This document shows positions 49,063-58,790 of a DNA stretch of 64,000 bases, piece by piece. The notes below the pieces were generated by a model. The model saw nothing but the letters and a program-made list of their open reading frames with translations, did not search any database and had not been told where the DNA came from. The stretch is from Cyprinodon diabolis. Lineage: Eukaryota; Chordata; Actinopteri; Cyprinodontiformes; Cyprinodontidae. Numbering within the stretch: the stretch's first letter is position 1; every line of letters starts with the position of its first letter. The position numbers and the translations under genes are program-made. Where the stretch lies: assembly GCA_030533445.1 (NCBI GenBank), contig CM060078.1, positions 26,126,091 through 26,190,090 of the forward strand, in the 5' to 3' direction.

Positions 49063-52000
49063 CTTAACTTTCATTTTTCTGTCATAATGGTCTCATTTCT
49101 CTCTGAGGCCAGTAGTTAAGCTTTATTAATAATGTGTTAAATTAAGCCAAAGGATATTACTTTACATGGTTTTAATTCACAACTACTTTCACTTTAGGGT
49201 TGTAGGCAGACTAGATGACATGTTTAATAGACCTGGTCAGTCATCAGTGACTTGATTTGAACTTGAAGAAAATCACTCGTGACCATCTCTATGATGTAAC
49301 CACTCTACAAACAAACCAAGACGATTAATTAAATGGTTAAAAAAACACATTAAAACGGTTTTTATTTTACAGTCCTCATAGTAAATATCTTGATTAATAG
49401 TTTTTCCCCCCTTCAAGATGAACATTAAAACGGTGTAACTTTAAACAGACATAAGCTCATTCCAAGATCAATGTGCTGCACATAAAACCCAGTGATTGAT
49501 GTGATATGTGGTGGATTGACATGTGGGCACCCTCTTCAGGCTAGCATGAGCAGCTGTGTTGTTTTCTCTGTAGTGTAACGTCAGAATGATCAGTGTACAT
49601 CTTGTTTGTCTCTGAGATCAGACGAGATGGATTTCCTGTAGTATGACCCAGATATTTATCTTGGTGTCAGGTCTGAGTTATGTATCTCTGTGGAGGTTAA
49701 CATTGGCTGTGCTAAGTGGCTCCCAGGTTTACTTTAAATGCTGCAAAGAGGAGGGACTAGGCGAGAGTGAGTGTGTGTGGGGTGGATGTGGGAATTGCAG
49801 GAGTGAAGTCGGGTCATATTAGGAAGCCTGCAGTCTGTATTTTACAAGACATCTGTGATCATTGCATCTGTTTATAACCTATAATAACCCCTTTGCCGGA
49901 CTTTTCCCCTTGGTACATTAAAACATCATGGGCAGGTTTTCTCATCTTAGACTTTTGTCTTGGTTGACCATGGTTGCTCCTGTGGGCCTGTAAACCCATG
50001 TACTTCATACGCTATACAGTAAAAATGGACTTCTTAGAGTATTACATTCATGAGTAGTCTTTCCTGAGGATTATGCTCGAGGAAAAACACAATTCCACCC
50101 CTTATCATAGCTGCTGCCAACCCAAGCAGAAACTTTATATCTCCCTCCCTGCAATTACTTTATACACCAATTTTTGCAAACAGCTTGCAGTATTTTTCCT
50201 TCCTTAAGCCCTTCCTATCTCTTCTTTGTTTCCATTATCCTACGCCCCTCATCTGTCTTTCTTTGGTTTTTTTTATATGCACACAGCGTTATAGTCACAA
50301 ACTCCCATGTGTAAGGCCTGCCCTGGTAAACGGCTATAAATACTTTGAGATGATCTTGGCCATAAGTATCTCCTCCTCCTCTGTGGGACAAGAGGTTTTT
50401 TTTTAAACTTTAAAGTTTTATTGAAAGTAGTTTATTTATAAAGATATTAATGAGAAAAGAAGAGTTAATTGTCTTATAGTTTTATCTGTTGTAGGATTTC
50501 ACACTAAATTTAAATAAAAAAGATGCTACTTTAAGATAAAAGTATAATAAAAATACAGTAAGACAAAGTGATATAAAGTCAGCTATCCGAATCAAATTAG
50601 CTCTATGTAAAAATGTAATTGTATTGGTTCCAAAATTATATAACCCTAACCCCGATGAGTGCGCTGATTCCAATAAAGGCTTAAACCAAAATAAGGGGAA
50701 AAGTGCTCTGGCATGACCTCAAATTGTCTGTTTATGGTTAAAAAAATCTTTGATATAAAGGTTTATTTTAAGTGAATTTGCTCACAAGTGGTTATTTACT
50801 TTGAGGCCTTTGCCTTTTCAGGTTTGGCTATGGGGCTAAGATAGCTTTAATCCTTGATAAATGATAAATCCTTGTGCTTTTTATTCATTTCAAAGATTAA
50901 AAATGGTTGCATTTGACTCAGAAATAATGGAAAAACTGAAGTGTGAAAATACTTTTTCAGTGCATAGTATTCACAGCTGACACTAGATTAGTTTAAGGTC
51001 CACATTTAAGCTTATGTGAAAAAAGTATTAGTGTCAAACTTGATGTCAGAAACTGGACTGAAGGTACTTTATTTTATTTTTTTTAACGTTTCAGTGCAAC
51101 TTGTCATGTGGCCTAATTTTGCCTTTCCAGGGTCATTTTCCCTGTCCTGCCAGTGTGAATTTGCTGATATATCTTGCTCTTGTCCTCCTAAATGGGACAG
51201 GCACGGCCATGTAGGGAACAGAAAGTACAAAATGAGATTTAAAAAAAGCCAGTGGGTTTTTAAATTCAGTTATTTAATTATACCAGGAGCCGTGAGCTTC
51301 TTTTCTAGGTTTACTGGCTCTATGTTTTTGGGTGATGCAATGAGTGTATCAGGTTTTGACTTTCATAAAAATCAACAGATTGTGCTATAACGCTGTGGGG
51401 AAACACATTTTATTTGGGATACAGTCCTTTTGAACACAAATACAATCTTTTTCATGTCTCCCATCGAGATGCTTTTTCTGAAAATAAAGCAGCTAAGATG
51501 TAGTCTCACCTGGTACATGGTGTCCTAGATTTTCATTATAAGAATCTACTTTAGCTACAAGGTTATTAATCTCCAATAGACAGACCTAAGACATTACTTG
51601 TCTTATCTTATCAATAAAATAAAAAATGACCACACAGACAGTTCAAAGAATACATCGTTTTTCTGAGGAAGCCTAACGCTAAGAAGATCTTAGCTGTGAA
51701 ATTTGAATCCTTGGATCCTGCAGCGAGATGGCCACGCGCACCAGTGAGTCATCAGAATGCCCTAACAATTCAGATTTTGCTTCTCCGTCATGTATATTTG
51801 TGAGTCTGTCCTCAGGCAGTATATCTGTTGTGACAGAGAAGCTCATTAAATTAAACCCCAAGTCAAATGGGAAAGAAAGGCCTCAGGAGAAAGTCGTTGC
51901 TTTATTAGCAATATGCTGGAGGCTTTAACTCATAGCAGAAGCTATCATCAGATTACTCTGGAATAAACAGCTCCAACCTGCTTGTTGGTTCGTTGTGCCT

Positions 52001-52207
52001 AACTAAAGCAATTAAGATTATTTTTATTCGTGGATTTGAACAGACAATAAAACCGATAAACATGTATTGTTTAGTTGTGTGTGAGAGAGTATGTGGGTGT
52101 GTGTAAATAGAATGTGCTTCTGTATATTTGTCTGAATCTTGAATATTACAGTTTGAAAGGCTGCAGAAAGAGGTTGAATGTCAGTCTGCTGATCAAATGC
52201 TAAAATT

Positions 52208-52510
52208 AGTGGCGCAATTTTTACCATTGTTGTCTAGCAGCAAGAAGATCCTGGGTTGATTCCCACCTTAGGGTCTTTCTGCATGGAGTTTGCATGCTCT
52301 CCCCTGTGTTCTTTCCACGTACCCTGGGTTCCTTACTGTCCAGAAGCATTACCTTTAATTTCGGTTAATTGGGGACTCTAAATTGCCCTTAGGAGAGAGT
52401 ATGTGTTCATTGTTGTGTAACTCTTTGTTGCTCTGCAAAGAACTTGCAACCTATCTAAGGTTTCCCCTGCCTTTTACCAATAGACTAGTGGAGATGTGTA
52501 CTATGCACCC
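52208..52510 (+). repeat. SINE-like repeat, plus strand
   Basis: A tRNA-like head (GGCGCAATTTTTACCATTGT … CCTGGGTTGATTCCCA, B box lacking one base) is followed by the widespread teleost body TTTCTGCATGGAGTTTGCAT … GGTTAATTGGGGACTCTAAA. Different family from the antisense SINEs. Confidence 0.6.
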
Positions 52511-52566
52511 CCTTGACTGACAAAGATGAATAGAGAAACTGCTTGTGTTATGCAGTTAATTTTGTT

Positions 52567-53530
52567 AATTCAATTCGTTTAAGTTATATAGCGCCAATTC
52601 AGAACACACCATCTCTGGCATTATAGCCAAATGGGTTAAAAGTTTACGTCAAGGAAAACCAGTTGATTGCATCCAGTCATTAACTTGCAAGACATGCTCC
52701 TCCTGGATAAGCCTACTGACATAATTTAACTTGCATTTTGTCGCTGGCTCTACAGCAATCCCTCACACCAAGCATGCTTGCAGCGACAGTGGAGAGGAAA
52801 AACTCCCTTTTAACAGGAAGAAACCTCCAGCAGAACCAGGCTCGGTGTGAGCGGCCATCTGCCGAGGCCAACTGGGGTTCAAGGAGTTAAAAACAAACAG
52901 AATGAAGCAGAAATAAAAAAAGGTAACTGCTAAATAGCTCAACAGGCGGCCCTGTCCAGGAAAGACACAGCCACGCAGATAAGCTCCAAGCCAATTCTCT
53001 TGTCAGAGTATGAAAGAGAGCACTTACAGTTGAGGCTGATTTATACTTCCAAACTAGGTCGTCTGCGTAGGTGTCGCAGTGAACAAAGATGTCCCCGCCC
53101 CCTCCGGAGACACGCCGCTGCACCTCTCCCAAATTGTAGGTGACCGCAGACAGTGCGGCAGATAGGAGGCCGGCTTGTTTTGTTTTTATGACCGAAATTG
53201 CGGAAAACAACTCGTGAAGTTGGACCAGCTAGAAGAGTGAGGTGTGCTGGGACCCTTATTCTACCTGGATCTCCGCTATTTTTTGCTGTCATGTCCCTCC
53301 CTTGTCGGACAAACTTGCCCCCAATTCCTCACCACCTCGGCTGTATCTAGACCCACAGTGTATAGCGCAGACCATGCTTCAATATTGGGCATGAATCAAA
53401 AATATCTGCATCAGGCTCACTGGGACCCACTGCTGCTGGAGTATAACCAGCCCTTAAGTCCCAGTAAAAGAAACAGGGCTACACTGAAAAAAAGGCCAAG
53501 CTCTAACATTTATATTATGAAAATGAAACC
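52567..53530. repeat. Teleost dispersed repeat, longer copy with inserted DNA
   Basis: Same family as 12275-12630: TTCAATTCGTTTAAGTTATA, AAACCAGTTGATTGCATC, then AGGAAAAACTCCCTTTTAAC and AGAAACCTCCAGCAGAACCA, and at the far end CTACACTGAAAAAAAGGCCA (53490). The middle (about 52930-53380) contains GC-rich sequence not typical of the family, including the segment at 53031-53270. Confidence 0.55.
53031..53270. repeat. PIF/Harbinger-like MITE piece within dispersed repeat
   Basis: GAGGCTGATTTATACTTCCA followed by GTCGTCTGCGTAGGTGTCGC resembles fish MITE ends (GCTGATTTATACTTCTGCGTCG type). It is GC-rich relative to the surroundings. The opposite terminus was not found; approximate limits. Confidence 0.4.
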
Positions 53531-53815
53531 ATTAAAAAATTGTTACACAAGTCTCACTTAAAATAAAAAAAAAAAAAAACTAAAAATCAAACTATGGATT
53601 AACATTAAAGAGCTGATGTAGGGAGCCACAATGCGTGCATTCTACTCGATCTCCAGGCATGGCTGCTGAATGCAATAATTCGGTAGTTCCCAAATGTTCC
53701 CTTTTGTTCCCATTAAAGTTTTTGCTCCCCCTCGAACTAACCCGACTCCAACCTATTATACAGTAGAACAAAACATTGCAATAAAATAAACTGAATCTGG
53801 TTTAAAACTACTACC

Positions 53816-54003
53816 CAGAGGTGGGAGATGTGGTAAACAGGTCATCTCCATTCCATGTGTGTGTTCTGCCCAGCCACTGAACCAGGTGAGTCCAAGTGGA
53901 ATAATTTATTTTCGTCTTCATATTGGACTCTCCTGGTTCATTGCCTGGGCAAAACAACCACATGGCATGAAGAAGACTTTTGAACTCCCCAGCTCCCACC
54001 CCT
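53816..54003. mobile_element. Foldback MITE, 188 bp
   Basis: Two arms of about 90 bases. CCATGTGTGTGTTCTGCCCA and CTGAACCAGGTGAGTCCAA on the left pair with the complement of right-arm TTGGACTCTCCTGGTTCA and TGGGCAAAACAACCACATGG, and the outer GAGGTGGGAG pairs with CTCCCACCCC. Nearly the whole element is hairpin. Confidence 0.75.
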
Positions 54004-55181
54004 TCTTTAACTTTTAAAGTGCTATACTTTTAAGTTTGCCTTTTTTTCCCCAACTGTGTAACAGTATTCAACATTGCTATCCATAAATGGATAAATAAAC
54101 ACTCAAATTGGGGAATGTTATGAATCAATCTTTATCACGTCCAAATTACACTACACTGCCCCTTGGGGTCTGTCCCCTTGATTGGAAACCACTGCACAAA
54201 TGAATCAGCAACACATATAGATATATCTGCTTATATTAGTATCTGCTAACTGATACTTGTCTCTCATTTGACCACTCTAACTTTGTGATTTTTCTTTGTT
54301 CATTTATTCCTTCATTCAAACCCACCATGGATATGTTTTTTGTGCTCTCTTAGAGAGCTGATGAGTCATTTTCTGGAACAGTAATCTGAGACCAGCAGGA
54401 GTTTTTATTATTTCTAAGTTATTTTAACTTTACCTAAAGCTAAAAACCAAAGGAACATAAATGGGATGTAATAAAGCTCATAAAATGATTCACTTAAATT
54501 ATGACCTTTACTGCTGCTCTGACAATCAAACCACATGAATATCTTCAGTTATGAAGACAATCTTGGCCTGCTCTATTCATATATAAAGTCTAAGATTTTC
54601 TTAGATGTACTGGAGCCTAGCATATTTGCTCACAAAATCTATTCCTATTGACAGTGCCAAGGACTCAAACTAAGTTGGGGAAAAATATTGAAATCTTCCT
54701 CATGCATGAAATTTGCTATGAAATCATCTACATTTCGGCAAACTGATTTCACTGAATGAAATAGACCAAAAGTTAAACATTTAGTTTATTCAAACCATAT
54801 GAATAAAACTTCTTGATCCTTGGATTTTTTTCTTTTGCTTATATATTTTGACCTTTGGTGTATATATTGTGTAAAACTGGTGTTTTAATGCTTTCTTAAG
54901 GTTTTGTCATCTTAGGCATGGCATCCTTATATTAAATTACTTGCTTTTTTTGTGCTGCATTTTTTTCTGGACAGAATGTCAACATTTAGTTAAGATATTT
55001 AATTAGAAAGTGAATTTACATGAGATAAAAGGTGACTTTACCTAAAAAAACAAAACAAAAAAACCCTTTCAGAAATGAAACTGGTTGTATTTGAAAGCAA
55101 TGATACTTATGAACTCTTAAGTCAAATTCTTGCAAACCTACTTGGCAATAAATCTGAAATAAATCTGTGTATAAAAGAAAA

Positions 55182-55387
55182 TTAAAGCTACAGTGTGTAA
55201 TTTTTAGCGACATCTAACGTCCAGACTGCAGACCGCAGCAACATGAACATCTCCCCCCACCGCTTCTCCCCCCCAACAGTACGGCGAGCGTTACGGGACA
55301 AAATGTCTTCCACGACGTCCATCACCTACCTTCTCAAGTGATGGCAAAGATGTCTGCCTCCATGGCTGCGAGACACTGTAGCTTTAA
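55182..55387. mobile_element. TTAA-flanked MITE, copy 2 (internally deleted)
   Basis: 206 bp, same orientation as 44188-44707. The left third is retained up to CTTCTCAAGTGATG, then it jumps to GCAAAGATGTCTGCCTCCAT and directly to the right end. It shares its terminal TTAA (55384-55387) with copy 3. Confidence 0.85.
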
Positions 55388-55901
55388 AGCTACAGTGTGT
55401 AATAATTACAGGGATATACAGTCAGAAATGTAATATATTATACATAACTATGTTATTTATCATCATCTACGAGCTCAGCCTCTTAACCTTAATATTTGCG
55501 TTGCCTTAGAATTCGTTATTTATAATTACATAGGAGCGGGTCTCGCAGCCATGGAGGCAGACATCTTTGCGCTACGGCAGTGCAGAGCCAACAAACTAGC
55601 GATTGCGAGATCGCCCATTACGCTCGAAAGTAACTACGGCAAGTTGAGAGAGATGAACTGAGACGGTACTGAACAATAGATGGCAGTATTATGCCTGAGA
55701 ATACTATCTGTAAAATTATCTATGTAAACAAACCTCATCACTTGAGAAGGTAGGTGATGGACGTTGTGGAAGACATTTTGTCCCGTAACGCTCGCCGTAC
55801 TGTTGGGGGGGGGAGAAGCGGTGGGGGGGGGGATGTTCATGTTGCTGCGGTCTGCAGTCTGGACGTTAGATGTCGCTAAAAATTACACACTGTAGCTTTA
55901 A
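55384..55901. mobile_element. TTAA-flanked MITE, copy 3, inverted
   Basis: 518 bp, opposite orientation to copies 1 and 2; ends TTAAAGCTACAGTGTGTAAT … ATTACACACTGTAGCTTTAA. Outer parts match copy 1 closely. The middle (about 55612-55705) differs from the corresponding middle of copy 1, so the two full-size copies carry alternative cores. Confidence 0.85.
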
Positions 55902-56165
55902 GTGTAATTTAATTTGGAACAAACATAAATTGGTTCATGTGCCATGAGTTGAAGGCACATAATCATGATTTAAAAAAAAAAAAAATTATATTTTTTTTTA
56001 CGTTTTTTAGATGCGAGGGCATTTATTTCCACCAATCAGGCAAAAAAAAAAAAAAAAAAAAAACGACTTAAACATAAACATAAATGGACTGTTAAACCAC
56101 TGCCATATTATTTGGTTGCACTTTCACAGAACTTTAACTGAAACATTGTTGTCATGTTTGGCTAG

Positions 56166-56275
56166 GTATCGAATGTCCGCGTAGTTCCCGGAATACTCCT
56201 GGTGGAGTGCAGGTGGCCGAACCTTTCAGCGATGAAGCCATGCTGTTCACAAAGGAGCTGGTATTACAAAGAGAG
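56166..56275 (+). CDS. snd1: snd1 exon F: SN domain 4, central part
   Basis: This 110-nt exon completes the Gly codon and encodes [20 protein letters not shown] and [16 protein letters not shown], ending at phase 0 before gtaagt. 'IECPR' and '[16 protein letters not shown]' are conserved SN4 motifs; the loop between them ([13 protein letters not shown]) is the variable section. The acceptor is ttggctag|GTATC with only a modest pyrimidine tract. The next expected segment ('VEVEVESMDKAGNFIGWLH' in the vertebrate protein) does not occur before the window ends, so the downstream intron exceeds 7.7 kb. Confidence 0.95.
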
Positions 56276-57810
56276 GTAAGTAACACACAGCAAGCCTTGC
56301 TGGGGATTTAACCTCTCCTGTTGTTTTGGGGCCCATTTCCAGTTTGAGGGGTTTTAATGTTTGGATATTTTGGCTCTTTCCTGGCTGTTTTTAATTGGAA
56401 CCAATCTTTCAGTCTGTGGTGGATGTAGCTTTCATTAATAGATTGCTCTAAGCTTAAAGTACATTTCTATGGTAATAAAGGGATTATATCAATTCATGCA
56501 AATGCTGGAACAGTCTGCTTACTAAAAAATTGTGTTTTGATAATGTATTTAGCAGATTTTACCTCTTTTTTTTATTTATTTAAACCAATTAAACATTATG
56601 GTAGAATTTGCTTGATTCATCAAAATGCTTCAGCGATCACAGATCTTAGATTCATGTTATACAAATGTTATTTTTTCTGCATTGTGATATAAGCAGGGGC
56701 TTTGTCTTTTAAAAATATGTCATCTTGTATACATCTCTGCAAAAACATGTTTTTTTTATATATATATACCAAATTACATTTTTATCTTATCTTGTCCAGA
56801 TAGTTTTTATAAAGATGAGACCACTGACTTTAATAAGCTGATTAAATTGTTTACTCCCAGTTGAACTTTATCACAGCATTTATACACTGTACTTATCTCC
56901 TGAGTGATGTAAAATCTCATAAAAGTTCAGAAAAAGGCTACACAATCAGTAAAAACCCTCCCCTTCCCTGTGGACCACACACATGTTCACACACACACGC
57001 AAACCCACACCTACACCATCTCAGTTGCTGCAGAAAGCTCACCTGAAACTGGATCAGTGCTCCTGGACTTTAGAAAACTCCACCCAGTGTGTGCCTATTC
57101 ATTGACATGCTAATAGGTTTTTATACGAAGCAGTGAACGGACTGAAGCTATGATGGAACTAGCTTTAATCCTGGCACAATTTATCCGGGCCACACACGTT
57201 TTTTCTTTTTCTTTTTTTTCATTCTTTCTTCATCCCTATCTCTGCAGAAAGGAGCTTTACTGCGTGGGGTGGCTGACTCCACTGTCCTCCGGTGTTTGTC
57301 ATGAAAATGGAAGGCTGAGCAAGTGGTTCAGGTGGAGCCATGTTAGAATGTATATCTGTGGAATAAACATAATGTTATGTATATAACTACTGTTCATTGA
57401 AGGAGACGAACAAAGTACAAGATGAGTGTGGGATATCATCCCCCTGTGTATCCCGGCTGAAACCACCTCTATTCATGTATCCTAGTCAAATGATGTGATG
57501 ATGACGAGACAGCCCCTGCCTGCACTTTGTGTGTCCGTCATTACCGCAATTACTTAGGTTGATGGCCTCTTTTCACCAAGTCCAGCTGAGAATTGGGGCA
57601 GACATGTCTGCGTTCCCCTCCTTCAGGGAACGTTGGTTATGTACATAACATTTTGTTCCCTTTCAGTCAATTCATTCAGTACAATACATGAGTATGGGAC
57701 ATATATAAACACCCCGTGGAGCAACCATCAAACCTGGTTCAGCTACAGCAGGCTAATGCAGCACTTTAGGCCCACAGAGAGAACGGACTGAGCCACAGAA
57801 GAGGCGGTCA

Positions 57811-57996
57811 TATCCAGACAATAAAGCTGTACAATTTATGTGGTGAAGACCAGCACAAATCTCACCTTCTGGGCACCCTTTTAAATAGCGCCCAGATGGT
57901 TGCTACACCCCAGGTGGAGTGAGCCTTCCCTCCTTGAGGCATATGGAGACTCTTGCTCCTGTAAGCTAGAGATATGGCCTCCACAATCCAGTGAGT
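57811..57996 (-). pseudogene. DIRS tyrosine recombinase C-terminus, broken
   Basis: On the minus strand: THWIVEAISLAYRSKS, then HSTWGVATIWALFKRV, an in-frame stop at 57862-57864, then DLCWSSPHKLYSF and a further stop. This follows the recombinase C-terminus known for DIRS/Ngaro elements, where a conserved H-x-x-R motif occurs in 'HSTRG'; here the Arg is Trp. Loss of that residue plus the stops mean no activity. Confidence 0.7.
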
Positions 57997-58490
57997 GCCT
58001 TCCCCCTTGCTGAGTTAAGAACACAAGTAGTTGATCACACAACCTCACATCCTGATCCATCCATATAGTCAATCTGGTCTGCAGTTGATGCCTTACCCAT
58101 CAAGTGAAATGTTGTCTTCACCAGTCGGACAAAACGGACAAAACTGTGTTTCCTGACTCTAAGAGCAATGGGTCTTGCCGTGAGACAGCAGCCACTCCCA
58201 GCACTTTGTCATAACCTTAACCCATAGAGGATAGAGCGACATATCTGGTGACAGAACGCACCTCCTTCATGCTCCACCCACGCTCTGAGCATGAATGATC
58301 CCCAGACACACGGGACAGGCTTTGTGCTGGTCCTTGTCGTGACTTGAGAGGCCACATCCCTGATGATAGGGGGAATGGGAGACTTCTGCTTTGTTTTTGT
58401 TTGCTTTGTGCTCATCCTGAACCACAAAGCTGTATAGGTATACTTGAACTTAAAGACAGTTACGCTTACCGGCAGTAAGTATTGGCTAAA

Positions 58491-58790
58491 GCTTGGTTTA
58501 TGCTTGACGTGTCTGCACGGTCTGCGCCGCCAAATTACATTATTTTGGACCTCAACACCTGTCTGTGCGGACCCCGTGCGGAAATTCGGTCTCCCAAGGA
58601 AAATTTGTAACTAAGCGTATGGATCCGCACAGAAAACATGGCCAGCTAGCAGCAGCTCTTGCTGGCGAGGGTTCCCAAAATAAAAATTTAGAGACATACC
58701 TTGATTTAGCCCATAAATATCAGCACTATCAACACATTGTGGAAAAACTCCAGGAAAGAAATGATTGTCGCTCTCGAACGGCATGACGAG
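58491..58790. repeat. MITE-like GC-rich segment inside the DIRS relic
   Basis: GCTTGGTTTATGCTTGACGT and the alternating TGCACGG/TGCGCC stretch resemble the ends of PIF/Harbinger-type fish MITEs. An open frame on the + strand (58619-58786, from MDPHRKHGQLAAALAGEG) has no recognised domain. No matching right end was found, so limits are approximate. Confidence 0.35.

Larger units (their letters stand above)
38182..56165 (+). other. snd1 intron E-F, 18 kb, repeat-rich
   Basis: GT-AG intron, phase 1. Content: hAT-like scrap (39402-39500), hAT MITEs (40547-40933, 48353-48680), TTAA MITEs (44188-44707, 55182-55901), LINE tail with ATCC tract (48698-49062), SINE-like repeat (52208-52510), nested dispersed repeat (52567-53530) and foldback (53816-54003). 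I see nothing recognisable in 38190-39400, 41000-44180, 44710-48350, 49070-52200 or 54010-55180. Mammalian SND1 hosts the single-exon gene LRRC4 in an intron; no such ORF occurs here. Confidence 0.85.
15051..56275 (+). other. snd1: snd1 gene, internal part (six exons)
   Basis: Six exons on the + strand join in frame to 213 codons matching the middle of SND1 (Tudor-SN, p100). SND1 has four SN-like domains, then a Tudor domain interleaved with a fifth partial SN domain, and is about 910 residues in mammals. It is known as a transcriptional coactivator, spliceosome-associated factor, RISC-associated protein and binder/nuclease of inosine-containing dsRNA, in nucleus and cytoplasm. By remembered domain limits the window covers about residues 380-592. 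All introns are GT-AG, with phases 0, 2, 2, 0, 1 in order; the segment starts and ends at phase 0. Identity rests on recall of the vertebrate protein, not an alignment, but the match is long and continuous. Both gene ends lie outside the window. Confidence 0.95.

Noticed and set aside
48778..49119. 113-codon open frame on the plus strand
   Set aside because: Shadow of the LINE ORF2 C-terminus, which reads clearly on the minus strand.
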